DNA of 64,000 nt from Pseudoduganella lurida (GCF_007830455.1 NZ_VLLB01000001.1:186001-250000), one strand, 5' to 3'; positions 38,498 through 50,501 are shown, counted from the stretch's first letter. Made by a program: numbers and translations. Notes: generated by a model from the sequence alone, not told the origin.

Positions 38498-38644
38498 CGC
38501 AGGGCTCCTCAAGTGTGGAGCCCGATTGTAACGGATTGGCAATTCGGGGCGCGCCCGCTGGCCGCCGGACGGCCGCCGGCAATGACAGGCCCCCCGCGTG
38601 TCAGTATAATCTCCGCCTTCCCCACGGTTTACCCAGGATCCCCC

Positions 38645-40615
38645 ATGTCGCTGCCCGCCCACCATCTCGAACTGCTGTCGCCCGCCAAAACCGCGGAGAT
38701 CGGCCGCGAGGCCATCCTGCACGGTGCCGACGCGGTGTACATCGGCGGACCGGCCTTCGGCGCCCGCCACAATGCCAGCAATCCGCTGGAGGACATCGCG
38801 GCGCTGACGCAGTTCGCGCACCGCTACCGGGCCCGCATCTTCGTGACGATGAACACGATCATGCACGACTCGGAACTGGCGCTGGCGCGCCAGCAGATCT
38901 GGCAGCTCTATGAAGCGGGCGTGGACGCGCTGATCATCCAGGACCTGGGGCTGCTGGAAATGGACCTGCCGCCGATCCAGCTGCACGCCAGCACGCAGTG
39001 CGACATCCGCTCGGCCGAACGCGCCAAGTTCCTGGGCGACGTGGGCTTCAGCCAGCTCGTGCTGGCCCGCGAGCTGACCATCGAACAGATCAAGAAGATC
39101 CGCGCCGAGGTCGACACGCCGCTGGAGTACTTCATCCACGGCGCCCTGTGCGTGGCCTACTCCGGCCAGTGCTACATTTCGCATGCGGACACCGGCCGCA
39201 GCGCCAACCGCGGCGACTGCTCGCAGGCCTGCCGCCTGCCCTACACGCTGTCGGACGGCCAGGGCCGCGTGGTCGCATACGAAAAGCACCTGCTGTCGAT
39301 GAAGGACAACGACCAGAGCCGCAACCTGGAAGCGTTGGTCGACGCCGGCATCCGCTCGTTCAAGATCGAGGGCCGCTACAAGGACATGGGCTACGTGAAG
39401 AACATCACGGGCCACTACCGCCTGCTGCTGGACGAAATCCTGGAACGCCGCCCGGAATTCGCGCGCGCCTCCAGCGGTCGCACGCAGGTGCTGTTTACGC
39501 CGAACGTGGAGAAGAACTTCAACCGCGGCCACACCGACTACTTCGCCACCGGCCGCCAGGACGATATCGGCGCCTTCGATTCGCCGAAGTACCTGGGCGT
39601 GAAGCTGGGCACCGTCACGAAGCTGGGCGGCGACCATTTCGAGCTGCTGACGGATGCGCCGATGGCCAATGGCGACGGCCTGAACTACATGGTGAAGCGC
39701 ACGCCGGCCGGCATCCAGGCCAATACGGTGACCAAGCTGGACGACACGCCGGACGGCCAGCGCTGGCGCGTGTTCCCGAACGAGCCGATGAACACCCTCG
39801 CCGGCCTGAAGGTCGGCACGGAAGTGCATCGCAACCGCGACCATCACTGGGAAGCGGTACTGAACAAGAAGTCGTCCGAGCGGCGCGTGGGCGTGTCGCT
39901 GCGCCTGGCCGAGATCGCGGGCGGCCTGCGCCTGGACGTGTCGGACGAGGACGGCATCCACAGCAGCGCCGAGACCCTGCTGGCACTGCAGCCCGCCCAG
40001 CAGGCCGCACAGGCGGAGAGCTCGCTGCGCACCAGCCTGGGCAAGCTGGGCAACACGATGTTCGAGGTGCAGGGCATCGAGCTGGCGCTGTCGCAGCCAT
40101 GGTTCGTGCCGAACGGCGCCATCAATGCGCTGCGCCGCGATGCGGTCGCCGCCCACGAAACGGCACGCCTGAAGGCCTGGGAACGTCCGCAGCGCAAGGC
40201 GGCCGTCGAACCGCCGGCCGTGTACCCGGAAACGCAGCTGTCGTACCTGGCCAACGTCTACAACGAGAAGGCGCGCGCGTTCTATCACAAGCACGGCGTG
40301 CAGATGATCGCCGCCGCCTACGAGGCGCACGAGGAGCCCGGCGAGGTGTCGCTGATGATCACCAAGCACTGCCTGCGCTTCTCGTTCAACCTGTGCCCGA
40401 AACAGGCCAAGGGCGTGCAGGGCGTGCAGGGCCAGGTGAAGGCCGAGCCGATGACGCTGGTCTCCGGCGACGAGCGCTACACGCTGCGTTTCGACTGCAA
40501 GCCGTGCGAGATGCACGTGGTGGGCGCGATGAAGCAGAACATCCTGCAGTCGCCGCCGCCCTCCGCCGTGCCCTACAGCCCGCTGGTGTTCCACAAGCAG
40601 CGGCCGCGCGCCTGA
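38645..40615 (+). CDS. Peptidase U32 family protein (long form)
   Basis: 656-aa U32 protein beginning [28 protein letters not shown]. The family signature E-x-F-x-H-G-x-x-C ([20 protein letters not shown]) is present, with Cys residues in [13 protein letters not shown] that match the iron-sulfur ligands of TrhP/RlhA-type tRNA/rRNA hydroxylation proteins. The C-terminal third (after about 420) is an extra domain with [14 protein letters not shown] and CKPCEMH. RNA hydroxylation is the likely role for this branch; older annotation says collagenase-like peptidase. Confidence 0.9.
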   Translation: MSLPAHHLELLSPAKTAEIGREAILHGADAVYIGGPAFGARHNASNPLEDIAALTQFAHRYRARIFVTMNTIMHDSELALARQQIWQLYEAGVDALIIQDLGLLEMDLPPIQLHASTQCDIRSAERAKFLGDVGFSQLVLARELTIEQIKKIRAEVDTPLEYFIHGALCVAYSGQCYISHADTGRSANRGDCSQACRLPYTLSDGQGRVVAYEKHLLSMKDNDQSRNLEALVDAGIRSFKIEGRYKDMGYVKNITGHYRLLLDEILERRPEFARASSGRTQVLFTPNVEKNFNRGHTDYFATGRQDDIGAFDSPKYLGVKLGTVTKLGGDHFELLTDAPMANGDGLNYMVKRTPAGIQANTVTKLDDTPDGQRWRVFPNEPMNTLAGLKVGTEVHRNRDHHWEAVLNKKSSERRVGVSLRLAEIAGGLRLDVSDEDGIHSSAETLLALQPAQQAAQAESSLRTSLGKLGNTMFEVQGIELALSQPWFVPNGAINALRRDAVAAHETARLKAWERPQRKAAVEPPAVYPETQLSYLANVYNEKARAFYHKHGVQMIAAAYEAHEEPGEVSLMITKHCLRFSFNLCPKQAKGVQGVQGQVKAEPMTLVSGDERYTLRFDCKPCEMHVVGAMKQNILQSPPPSAVPYSPLVFHKQRPRA

Positions 40616-40634
40616 TCAAGCGGCCGGGCCGAAG

Positions 40635-40763
40635 CTAAAGCGCGCCGCTCGGCTGGTACGGCGGGAGCGGCCGGCCGATGCCGGCGGCACCCCGGCTCGA
40701 TGCCGTCGCGCAGGCGGCAATCACGGCGGCGATCGACAGCAGCATCAGCATCTGGCGTTTCAT
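40635..40763 (-). CDS. Small lipoprotein (42 aa)
   Basis: 42-residue ORF starting MKRQMLMLLSIAAVIAAC, a complete lipoprotein signal with the lipobox AVIAAC (Cys18). The mature part is about 25 residues ending in PLPPYQPSGAL. AGGAG lies five bases before the ATG. It is convergent with the U32 gene, 19 bp past its stop. The signal, lipobox and ribosome-binding site together make it convincing despite the size; function unknown. Confidence 0.7.
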   Translation of the reverse strand: MKRQMLMLLSIAAVIAACATASSRGAAGIGRPLPPYQPSGAL

Positions 40764-40911
40764 GGCGGCTCCTCATGGCGGACCGTCCACTGTCGGGCAT
40801 ACACGCCATGCGGTCAATTTCCAATTGGAAATAGCTTTATCTACGTCAATGGGTGCGAGCGGCCCATCCTGTGGCTATAATTGCCGCGCCATCAATATTG
40901 ACGAGGATCGG

Positions 40912-41391
40912 ATGAAACAAGCACTGCTGGGCGCCGCGCTGGCCGCCACTTCCCTGCTCGCGCACGCGAATCCGTTCACGTGGATCGAGTCCGAACCGAA
41001 GAGCGAGCTGTGGGTGAATCCGGGGTTCTATTCCTACCACTTCCAGCGCGACAAGGGCTTCGACGACACCAATCCGGGCCTGGGTGCCGAATACCGTTTC
41101 TCCAGCGTGGCCTCGGCCACCGTCGGGCGCTTTCACAACAGCGACCGGGCAATGTCGAACTATGCCGGCATCTACTACCAGCCCATCGCGCTGGGGCCGC
41201 TGCGCCTGGGCGCCGTGGTCGGCGGCTTCGACGGGTATCCGAAGATGCGCGATGGCGGCTGGTTCCTCGCTGCCATCCCCACGATCAGCCTGGAGTACCA
41301 ACGGGTCGGCGTGAACTTTGCTATCGTTCCGACCTACAAGGACCGCCTGCACGGCGCCCTCGCCATCCAGCTGAAGTTCAAGCTGTTCTGA
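40912..41391 (+). CDS. Outer-membrane beta-barrel-like protein
   Basis: 159-aa exported protein: signal peptide (LLGAALAATSLLAHA), then alternating strands ending in an outer-membrane-type terminal phenylalanine (AIQLKFKLF). NPGFYSYHFQRDKGFDDTNPGLGAEYRF is reminiscent of PagP-like or related acyltransferase barrels, but key residues cannot be assigned. Followed 55 bp downstream by the GGDEF/EAL gene. Confidence 0.7.
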   Translation: MKQALLGAALAATSLLAHANPFTWIESEPKSELWVNPGFYSYHFQRDKGFDDTNPGLGAEYRFSSVASATVGRFHNSDRAMSNYAGIYYQPIALGPLRLGAVVGGFDGYPKMRDGGWFLAAIPTISLEYQRVGVNFAIVPTYKDRLHGALAIQLKFKLF

Positions 41392-41446
41392 CGGCGCGCT
41401 GGCGCCGTGCCGTCCACCGGGCGGCCGATGCAACGTTAGAGCTGAC

Positions 41447-43795
41447 ATGAACAACATCGCATCCCAGGAACGAAGGCACGTCGCGCCCGACGCCGGTCCG
41501 GACGGTTTTTCGGCCGAGCTCGTGCGCCTGGCCGGCTACCTCTGCGGCAAGCCCGTGCCGGCCGACGCGCTGGCCAGCGAAGCCGCGCTGCTGTCCCACG
41601 CGCCACCGGCCATGAGCGCGGAACACCGGCAGGCGCTGGCCGACCTGGCTGCCAGCGCCGCGGTCCAGCAGTCGCTGCGCCGCCGCCTGTCGCGCGCCGA
41701 AGGGTTTCTGTCCGGCTTTGCCGACCACTCGCCTTCGCCCCTGTGGATCAAGGACCGGGCCGGCAGCTACGTGATGGGCAATGCGGCGCTGAGCGGCTTT
41801 TTCGGCGTGCCGACGGTGATCGGCATGGACGACAGCCACTTCTGGCCGGAAGACCAGCGCCGCAGCCTGGTCGAGCAGGACCGCGCCGTGCTCGATCACG
41901 GCGAGATCATCAAGGCGATGGAAACGTCGCACGACGGCAGCCGCCACTGGCTGGTCCACAAGTTCCCGATCGATGTCGATGGCGAGCCCTTCCTGGGCGG
42001 CACCGCCATCGACATGACGAAGGAAGTGGAAAAGGAACGGGCGCTGATCCGCCACGACAATTTCTACGTGCTGCTGTCCCGCCTGTCCGCCATCGTGTCG
42101 CGGGCCCGCACGTTGGAGCAGTTGTGTCTCGACACCTGCCGCGTCGCCGCGCACCAGCCGGGGCTCGACCTGGTGGAGATCGGCCGCGTCGACGATGCCT
42201 CTGGCGGCCTGAAGCCATTCACGTCGATGGGACCCGACGGTGTCGAACACCGGTGGCACGCGGGCGATCCGCTGGGGGACTGGGCACCGCCCGCGCTGGC
42301 TGTCACGGCCGTTGCCACCAGCAGCCTGCAATTCTCGAACGAAGCCGATGGCAACGGGTCCTGCATGGCGATTCCCCTGTGCGTGAACGGCAAGTGCTGG
42401 GGCGTGATCGCGTTCCATTCGCCGCGCCGGGATTTCTTCGATGCCTTCTACCGCGAACGGGCGCTCGAACTGGGTAACGAGCTCAGCTTCGGCATCGAGC
42501 GCCTGCTCAATGCCCAGGAGCTGTTCCGCCTGGCGCGCACCAACGCCCTCTCCGGCCTGCCGAGCCGCCTGCGCTTCGACGAGGAGATCGCGGCACTGGC
42601 CGCCGCCAGTGCCAGCGGCACCGTGCTGCTCGTGAACATCAACCGGTTCGACGAGATCAGCTCCGCCTATGGCAACACGGCCGCGATCGGCCTGATGCGG
42701 CAGGTGGCTGGGCGGCTGCGCGGCGCGGTGGCCGAGCGCATGCTGCTGTCGCACGTGGGCATCGGCCGCTTCGCCCTGTTCTATCCGATGGAGGAAGTGC
42801 TGGCGCCGCACAGCTACGCGCGCGACACGATCATCCCGCTGCTGGAAGGCTCCTACCAGGTGGACCAGCACAAGATCTGGTGCACGGTGAACGTGGGCGC
42901 GGCGATGCTGCCGGAGGATGGCACCAGTGCCGATGAACTGCTCGTGAAAGCGTGGGATGCGCTGGCCAATGCCCGCAACCAGGACGAGCTGATCGGCTTC
43001 TACGACCGCGATGCCGACCAGGCGATGGCGCAGCAGATCAGCCTGGAAGCGGAGCTGCGCGAAGCCCTGGCGCTGGACCAGTTCGAAACCTTCTACCAGC
43101 CGAAGGTGGACCTCAAAACGGGCAAGCTGGCCGGCGCCGAGGCGCTGCTGCGCTGGCGTCATCCCACCCGCGGCATCGTCCAGCCAACGGAGTTCGTGCC
43201 GGTGCTGGAACGCAGCGGGCTGGTGATCGAGGTGGGCCGGCGCGTCATGCAGCAGGCGATGGAGGACTGGAAGCGCTGGCACGACGAAGGGCTGCAGCCG
43301 CCGCAGATCGCCGTCAACGTCGCCCCGGCGCAGTTCCGCTGCGATTCGCTGTTCGACAATATCGAACGTGCGCTGAACACGGCCGGCGCCGCGCTGCATC
43401 CGCTGCAGATCGAAGTGACGGAAAGCAGCCTGGTCTCCGACCACCGCCGCGCCGTCGACATCCTCACCCGCGTGCGCGAGCTGAACGTGCCCGTCGCCGT
43501 GGACGATTTCGGTACCGGTTACTCGTCGCTGGCCTACCTCGTCACGCTGCCGGTCGACATCCTGAAGATCGACCGGTCCTTCGTCATCCGCATGGCGCAG
43601 GATGCCGGCTACATGGCGCTGGTGCAGACCGTCGTCACGCTGGCCCACAACCTGGAGATGAAGGTGGTGGCCGAAGGCGTCGAAACGGCCGAGGAAGCCA
43701 AGCTGCTGCGGCTGCTGCGCTGCGAGTACGGCCAGGGCCACCTGTACGGCAAGGCCATGTCCGCCGACGACTTCTCCCAGCTCATGCGGCGCTGA
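41447..43795 (+). CDS. PAS-GAF-GGDEF(degenerate)-EAL c-di-GMP phosphodiesterase
   Basis: 782-aa cytoplasmic signalling protein. PAS domain about residues 85-195 (SPSPLWIKDRAGSYVMGN), GAF about 215-345, GGDEF-type domain about 365-500, EAL about 520-775. The GGDEF active-site motif is replaced by V-G-I-G-R-F, so cyclase activity is unlikely. The EAL domain is intact: AEALLRWRHP, the DDFGTGYSSLAYL loop, and KIDRSFV. It most likely degrades cyclic di-GMP, with the PAS/GAF parts and perhaps the dead GGDEF (GTP binding) tuning activity. Single gene. Confidence 0.9.
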   Translation: MNNIASQERRHVAPDAGPDGFSAELVRLAGYLCGKPVPADALASEAALLSHAPPAMSAEHRQALADLAASAAVQQSLRRRLSRAEGFLSGFADHSPSPLWIKDRAGSYVMGNAALSGFFGVPTVIGMDDSHFWPEDQRRSLVEQDRAVLDHGEIIKAMETSHDGSRHWLVHKFPIDVDGEPFLGGTAIDMTKEVEKERALIRHDNFYVLLSRLSAIVSRARTLEQLCLDTCRVAAHQPGLDLVEIGRVDDASGGLKPFTSMGPDGVEHRWHAGDPLGDWAPPALAVTAVATSSLQFSNEADGNGSCMAIPLCVNGKCWGVIAFHSPRRDFFDAFYRERALELGNELSFGIERLLNAQELFRLARTNALSGLPSRLRFDEEIAALAAASASGTVLLVNINRFDEISSAYGNTAAIGLMRQVAGRLRGAVAERMLLSHVGIGRFALFYPMEEVLAPHSYARDTIIPLLEGSYQVDQHKIWCTVNVGAAMLPEDGTSADELLVKAWDALANARNQDELIGFYDRDADQAMAQQISLEAELREALALDQFETFYQPKVDLKTGKLAGAEALLRWRHPTRGIVQPTEFVPVLERSGLVIEVGRRVMQQAMEDWKRWHDEGLQPPQIAVNVAPAQFRCDSLFDNIERALNTAGAALHPLQIEVTESSLVSDHRRAVDILTRVRELNVPVAVDDFGTGYSSLAYLVTLPVDILKIDRSFVIRMAQDAGYMALVQTVVTLAHNLEMKVVAEGVETAEEAKLLRLLRCEYGQGHLYGKAMSADDFSQLMRR

Positions 43796-43814
43796 ATCAA
43801 AGCCGAGCCTACAG

Positions 43815-43983
43815 CCGAGCCCGTGTCCACCTTGGGGTCAGACCCCGACATGGACACGGGCTCGGCCGCTAGCAACAACGGGGTCAGTCACGAAAGTTGA
43901 CAGGGACTCAGCTGTAGGAGCCGACAGAGCCTGGTTACGGCTCAGCCCGTGTCAACAAACGTGACTGACCCCGAAGTTGACAC
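43815..43983. repeat. Two inverted repeats with 'ggggtcagacccc' core
   Basis: First hairpin: perfect 15-bp arms (ccgagcccgtgtcca at 43815-43829 and its complement at 43851-43865) around a loop containing the palindrome GGGGTCAGACCCC. Second hairpin: gtgtcaac (43949-43956) and gttgacac (43976-43983) around 'gtgactgacccc'. They separate the convergent EAL and fusA genes and may act as a terminator. Confidence 0.85.
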
Positions 43984-44000
43984 GAGCTCGGCGCTAGCGG

Positions 44001-46109
<2,109 letters not shown>

Positions 46110-46282
46110 ATGGTTCTCCTGGAGCGGCGCGGCCAGGCCTCGAAGAACCTGGCGGTGCCGGTGATTCTAACAGTAAGGGTTGGTAGTTTGGGTTGAGATT
46201 CTTTTTGTCAAGCCAGCCGTGCGACCGCTTGCGGCCGCCTTGCCTATACTGCACCCTGCCCGATTTTCTCAAACACAAGATC

Positions 46283-47365
46283 ATGACCATGAAATTCCGC
46301 CTTGCCCCCTGCCTTTCGGCCCTGCTGGCCATCTCCCCTTGCGCAGTCCTCGCACAGAACACGCCACCGACGATGGAGCAGGACCTCGCCAAGTGCGCGC
46401 TGCTGGGCGACCCCACGCAGCGGCTGGGCTGCTACGACGTGCTGGGGAACCGCCCCGCACCGGACGCCACGTCCGCCACGGCCGCCACCGACTCGAAGGA
46501 CCAGCAGCAGGGCGCTTTCCCTGGCGGACCGGTCGCCAAGCCCGTCGACAGCGCTGCCGCCGCCGGCGGCGAGCAGATCGTCTCGCGGCAGATTCCGCTG
46601 TGGGAGCTGGACCAGGACAGCAAGCGCGGCGTGTTCAACCTGCGTCCGCACCGCGACAACTACCTGCTGCTGGCGAACTACAGCAACAGCACCAACGAGG
46701 CGCCGTTCGAGGACGTGACGCCGGGCGGCCTGAAGTCGAAGCACGTGGAGCTGGCCTACCAGCTGTCGTTCAAGATGAAGATGCTCGAATCGATCGCGAA
46801 CTCGCCGGTGGACCTGTGGTTCGGCTACACGCAGCAGAGCTTCTGGCAGGCGTACAACCGCAGCGAGTCGAGCCCGTTCCGCGAAACCAACTACCAGCCG
46901 GAGATCATGGCGATCACGCCGATCGGCAAGAACCTGGCCGGCATCGATTTCCGCTATGCCGGCATCGGGGTGGTGCACCAGTCGAACGGCCAGTCCGGCA
47001 CGCGCTCGCGCAGCTGGAACCGCGTGTATGGGGAGCTGGGTGCCGAGTACGGCAAGCTGGCGGTGACGGCGCGCGCCTGGAAGCGCCTCGACAACGACAA
47101 GTCGGACAACGACAACCTGGACATCACCGACTTCATGGGCCATGGCGACGTGCGCGTGACCTACCGCGACGACGGTACCGAGTACTCGCTGCTCGCCCGC
47201 CGCAACCTGCACACCGACCACGGCGCGCTGCAGCTGGGCTACGCCTTCCCGCTGCGCGCGAACCTGAAGGGCTACCTGCAGTTCTTCTCCGGCTATGGCC
47301 AGAGCCTGATCGACTACAACTACTCGCAGATCTCGCTGGGCGGCGGCTTCACCGTCGACTTCTAA
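46283..47365 (+). CDS. pldA: Outer-membrane phospholipase A1
   Basis: 360-aa outer-membrane phospholipase. Signal peptide (CLSALLAISPCAVLAQN), a low-complexity Ala/Asp/Gln region (about 45-95), then a 12-strand barrel ending in a terminal Phe. Active site motif VVHQSNGQSG gives H232 and S234; a catalytic Asn is expected in FWQAYNRSESSPFRETNYQP. It hydrolyses membrane phospholipids when activated by dimerisation and calcium. The first of two nearby ATGs (46283, 46289) is taken; no strong ribosome-binding site. Confidence 0.93.
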   Translation: MTMKFRLAPCLSALLAISPCAVLAQNTPPTMEQDLAKCALLGDPTQRLGCYDVLGNRPAPDATSATAATDSKDQQQGAFPGGPVAKPVDSAAAAGGEQIVSRQIPLWELDQDSKRGVFNLRPHRDNYLLLANYSNSTNEAPFEDVTPGGLKSKHVELAYQLSFKMKMLESIANSPVDLWFGYTQQSFWQAYNRSESSPFRETNYQPEIMAITPIGKNLAGIDFRYAGIGVVHQSNGQSGTRSRSWNRVYGELGAEYGKLAVTARAWKRLDNDKSDNDNLDITDFMGHGDVRVTYRDDGTEYSLLARRNLHTDHGALQLGYAFPLRANLKGYLQFFSGYGQSLIDYNYSQISLGGGFTVDF

Positions 47366-47384
47366 GCCGCCGATGCAATTGCTG

Positions 47385-47455
47385 TGTCCTGGTGCCAGGC
47401 ACCAAGACACGGTCCCTGCCGTCATCCCTATGTCCTGGTGCCAGGCACCAGGACA
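47385..47455. repeat. Two copies of a 25-bp palindrome
   Basis: Near-identical palindromic units (tgtcctggtgcc / ggcaccaggaca type) at 47385-47409 and 47431-47455, 46 bp apart, between convergent pldA and the small membrane protein gene. Likely extracellular-free regulatory junk or bidirectional terminator; one of several repeat families in the gaps here. Confidence 0.8.
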
Positions 47456-47467
47456 CGTCTCGGCTTC

Positions 47468-47665
47468 CTACCGCCGCCCGCCGCCAAGCACCCTCGCCGG
47501 CAGCAGGATGATGGCCCGCAGCAGCTCGAACACGGCCTCGACACCGAAGCCGATCAGGCGGAACGGCAGCAGCACGAGCCAGACAAGCGGATACAGCAGC
47601 AGGGCCAGCAAAGCCAGCGGCCAGCAGACGAACAGCAGAATCAACCAGAGTATGAAGCCGAACAT
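47468..47665 (-). CDS. Small hydrophobic membrane protein (65 aa)
   Basis: Begins MFGFILWLILLFVCWPLALLALL and is almost wholly hydrophobic, with two membrane helices and a basic tail (LPARVLGGGRR). AGGA lies close before the ATG. The reading frame runs further upstream, but that part is not protein-like. Function unknown. Confidence 0.65.
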   Translation of the reverse strand: MFGFILWLILLFVCWPLALLALLLYPLVWLVLLPFRLIGFGVEAVFELLRAIILLPARVLGGGRR

Positions 47666-47771
47666 GGAGTCCTCGCGATCAGTGAGGCTCCATGGTGCCG
47701 GTGCGCCCGCACGCAGGCAACCGCGGTGCGATGGACGGCAGATAAGCCGGTGTGAACGGTGCCGTCGCGGC

Positions 47772-48689
47772 TCAGGCGTACGCCATGACCTGCGGCTGCA
47801 GTGCCGCCCGATACAGCACGGAGGCGTGCAGCTTCGCCTGCAGCGACGGGATCGACCCGCCGGCGCGGTAGGCAAACCTCACCTGCAGCACATCGCCGCG
47901 CTGCACCGCAACCGGCGTGGCCAGTGGCAGTGCCATGTAGTGGTTCAGCCAGTCGATGGTCGTGGCGCGCTCCTGCACGACGGAGAGGATGTTCTTGGTG
48001 ATGAAGCGGATCGCACTGACCGTGCCGTCGCGGTCGATCACGAACTTGCCCTGCCAGTCGTAGCTGGCGTCGTTCGGCTGGGTGAAGTCGGTCACGGAAT
48101 ACACGGCCGGCTGGGCCATCTCCACCGTGCCGGACTGCGGCACGCCGGGCTGCTGGAACTGCACGATCGGCGCGTGGAAACCTTCGAAGTCATACTCCTG
48201 CTGCAGCGGCTGGGCCGCCATCAGCACCGCCTCCGGCAGGAAGACGGGCAGCTCGCCGCCGAACTTCTGCAGGTAGCGGCGCTTGAACGATTCGATCACT
48301 TCCACCTGCTTCTCGCGCAGCATCGCCACGTGGATCATCTCGCAGATGACCACATCCACGGGCTCGGGCGGCAGGTATTCGAACGCATCCGCATGGATCA
48401 CCTCCACCTTGTGGCCGCCGCGGTTCAGCGCCAGGAAGCGGCGCGCCTCCTGCACCATGTCCGGATTGAAGTCCACGCAATAGACCTTTTCGGCCCGCTG
48501 CGCCGCGAAGAACGACAGCGCCCCCGTCCCGCCGCCCAGTTCCAGCACCTTCATGCCGGGCTTGACGACGTGGTCGATGGCGGTCCGGAACGCATGCATG
48601 CGGTTGGTATCCATCAGCATGTTGTGATGGTAGTGGACCGGGATGAACTGGCCCAGGTAGCAGCTTTCGAGTTCGCGTTCGGACAGCAT
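47772..48689 (-). CDS. PRMT-like SAM-dependent methyltransferase
   Basis: 305-aa class I methyltransferase. Motif I VLELGGGTGALSFFAA, acidic strand-2 end VYCVDFNPD, motif VDVVICEMIHVAML with the E-M-(I/L) pattern of protein arginine methyltransferase-like enzymes, then a C-terminal beta-barrel (residues 170-300). Target unknown. A single gene, transcribed away from the 48.8-kb repeats. Confidence 0.88.
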   Translation of the reverse strand: MLSERELESCYLGQFIPVHYHHNMLMDTNRMHAFRTAIDHVVKPGMKVLELGGGTGALSFFAAQRAEKVYCVDFNPDMVQEARRFLALNRGGHKVEVIHADAFEYLPPEPVDVVICEMIHVAMLREKQVEVIESFKRRYLQKFGGELPVFLPEAVLMAAQPLQQEYDFEGFHAPIVQFQQPGVPQSGTVEMAQPAVYSVTDFTQPNDASYDWQGKFVIDRDGTVSAIRFITKNILSVVQERATTIDWLNHYMALPLATPVAVQRGDVLQVRFAYRAGGSIPSLQAKLHASVLYRAALQPQVMAYA

Positions 48690-48797
48690 GGCATTTCCTC
48701 ATTGTGACGTGATCACATTATCGGCAATGCCCGCCCGGGTCGAAGCGTCGAGGTCGGCGGGATTTACGGTCCACTTCGGGCAAATGGCCCACCCACG

Positions 48798-48943
48798 GCC
48801 GAGCTCGTGTCCCACCATGGGGTCAGGCGTGGTGACACGCACTCAGCTGTGGAGGGCCATGTCCCTGTTTTGAAAGACAAATTTTCCGCACTGTAGAGCT
48901 CGTGTCACCGCGCCTGACCCCACATGGTGACACGAGCTCGGCC
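48798..48943. repeat. Inverted repeats, 'gagctcgtgtcacc' family
   Basis: The 265-bp gap holds two hairpins. The second is perfect over 14 bp: gagctcgtgtcacc (48896-48909) with its complement (48926-48939), and the loop carries CCTGACCCCAC. The first (about 48798-48846) is imperfect. Same family as the repeats at 36.7 and 43.9 kb. Confidence 0.85.
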
Positions 48944-48954
48944 ATTAAAAGGGT

Positions 48955-49695
48955 TCAGCGGCGCATGAGCTGCTCGGCCTGGAAGTGGCGGATGGTTTTG
49001 GCGATCCAGGGTTTGTCGGCGCGGTCGGCGAATTCGGCGGCGTCGATGTGGAAGCCGCCGTCGCGCAAGGTGGCGTCGGCGCCTTCTTCCAGCAGCAGCT
49101 TGACGGCGTCTTCCTGGCCTTCGCGGGCGGCCAGCATGAGGGGCGTGACGCCGCTGGGCGACTCGGCGTCGATGTAGGCGTGCTGGTCCAGCAGCAGTCG
49201 CATCACGTCGAGCGCGCCGGCGGCAGCCGCATAGTGCAGTGCCGTGAAGCCGGGACGGTTGACCTGGGCGCCCTTGGCGATCAGCGCCTGCACGGCCGGC
49301 AGGTTCTTGCGGTAGGCGGCCATCATCAGCGCCGTGTCGCCGTTGGCGGCCTTCGCGTCGAGATCCGTCTTCGGCTGGGACAGCAGCAGCTGGAATACCT
49401 CCATCGCGTCATAGCGCAGCGCGACGATCATCCCCGTCTCGCCCCGCACCGGATCGCGCACGTTCGGATCGAGACCCCGCGACAGCAGCGGGCGGATGCG
49501 GCCGGCATTGTCGACCTGGGCCGCGCGGAAGAAGGAGACGGCATCGGCCTCCGTCGTCTGCGCCACGACCGGTGTCATCCCCGTGACGGACGCGACTGCC
49601 ATGGCGATGGCGCCGAGCCGGATCGTGAAGCGCGCGCGCAGGCGGCCCTTCAGTTGGCGCCAGCGCCGGGCCAGTCCGCGGGGCGACAGGCGCAT
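48955..49695 (-). CDS. Exported ankyrin-repeat protein
   Basis: 246-aa protein with a basic N-terminus and one hydrophobic segment (IRLGAIAMAVASVTGMTPVVAQ), probably a signal peptide. Four to five ankyrin repeats follow (NGDTALMMAAYRKNLPAVQALIAKGAQVN, FTALHYAAAAGALDVMRLLLDQHAYID, VTPLMLAAREGQEDAVKLLLEEGADAT). Protein-binding scaffold. It overlaps the tatD stop by one base and is downstream of tatD, a common arrangement in this group. Confidence 0.88.
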   Translation of the reverse strand: MRLSPRGLARRWRQLKGRLRARFTIRLGAIAMAVASVTGMTPVVAQTTEADAVSFFRAAQVDNAGRIRPLLSRGLDPNVRDPVRGETGMIVALRYDAMEVFQLLLSQPKTDLDAKAANGDTALMMAAYRKNLPAVQALIAKGAQVNRPGFTALHYAAAAGALDVMRLLLDQHAYIDAESPSGVTPLMLAAREGQEDAVKLLLEEGADATLRDGGFHIDAAEFADRADKPWIAKTIRHFQAEQLMRR

Positions 49696-50477
49696 CAGGC
49701 CCTCGCGGCGGAGAACAGGCGGAAGAAGTTGGCGCTGGTTGCCGCGGCCACTTCCTCGACGGAGATGCCCTTGAGCTGCGCGATGTACTCGGCCACGTGC
49801 GCCACGTAGCCCGGCTCGTTGACCCGGCCGCGGTACGGCACGGGCGCGAGATAAGGCGAATCCGTTTCGATCAGCATCTGGTCGAGCGGCACCTCGAGCG
49901 CCACGGCCTGCAGGTCCTTCGCGCTCTTGAACGTGACGATGCCGGAGAACGAGATATAGAAGCCCATCGCCATCGACGCGCGCGCCACTTCCAGCGACTC
50001 CGTGAAGCAGTGCATCACGCCGGCCACGCCGCCTTTATCCGTACCGGCACCCTCCTCGGCCATGATGCGCAGCGTGTCTTCGCTGGCGGCGCGGGTATGG
50101 ATGATGAGGGGCTTCCCCGTGGCGCGCGAGGCGCGGATGTGCGTGCGGAAGCGTTCGCGCTGCCATTCCAGGTCGCCTTCGAGGCGGTAGTAGTCCAGCC
50201 CCGTCTCGCCGATCGCCACCACTTTCGAGTGTTCGGCCAGTGCGACGAGCTGGTCGACGGTCGGCTCGGGCGTGTCCTCGTAATCGGGATGCACGCCGAC
50301 CGAGGCGTAGAAGTTGGGATAGGCTTCGGCCAGCGCGAGCACGCGGGGGAAATCCGGCAGGTCGACGGACACGCAAAGCGCATGCGTGACCGCGTTCTCG
50401 GCCATCTTGGCGCGGATCTCGGGCATCCGGGCTGCCAGCTCCGGGAAGTCGATATGGCAATGTGAATCGATGAACAT
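49695..50477 (-). CDS. tatD: TatD-family metal-dependent DNase
   Basis: 260-aa TIM-barrel hydrolase. Metal ligands: FIDSHCHIDF (HxH), GETGLDYY (Glu), PLIIHTRAA (His), VMHCFTES (His) and IETDSPYLAPVPYRG (Asp). It acts as a 3'-5' exonuclease/DNase in repair. ATG 50477 is fixed by the family start FIDSHCH; 17 upstream codons lie in repeat sequence. Downstream end overlaps the ankyrin gene. Confidence 0.94.
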   Translation of the reverse strand: MFIDSHCHIDFPELAARMPEIRAKMAENAVTHALCVSVDLPDFPRVLALAEAYPNFYASVGVHPDYEDTPEPTVDQLVALAEHSKVVAIGETGLDYYRLEGDLEWQRERFRTHIRASRATGKPLIIHTRAASEDTLRIMAEEGAGTDKGGVAGVMHCFTESLEVARASMAMGFYISFSGIVTFKSAKDLQAVALEVPLDQMLIETDSPYLAPVPYRGRVNEPGYVAHVAEYIAQLKGISVEEVAAATSANFFRLFSAARA

Positions 50478-50501
50478 GCCCCGATTGTAGCCGAGACGCC
50501 C

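Noticed and set aside
38498-40594. Open minus-strand frame that would extend the TerC-CBS protein to 1220 aa
   Set aside because: It is antisense to the U32 gene and reads as low-complexity His/Arg/Val/Gln-rich sequence; the TerC start at 38497 has a good ribosome-binding site.
41378-43741. 787-aa minus-strand frame opposite the EAL gene
   Set aside because: Antisense shadow of a multi-domain protein with clear motifs.
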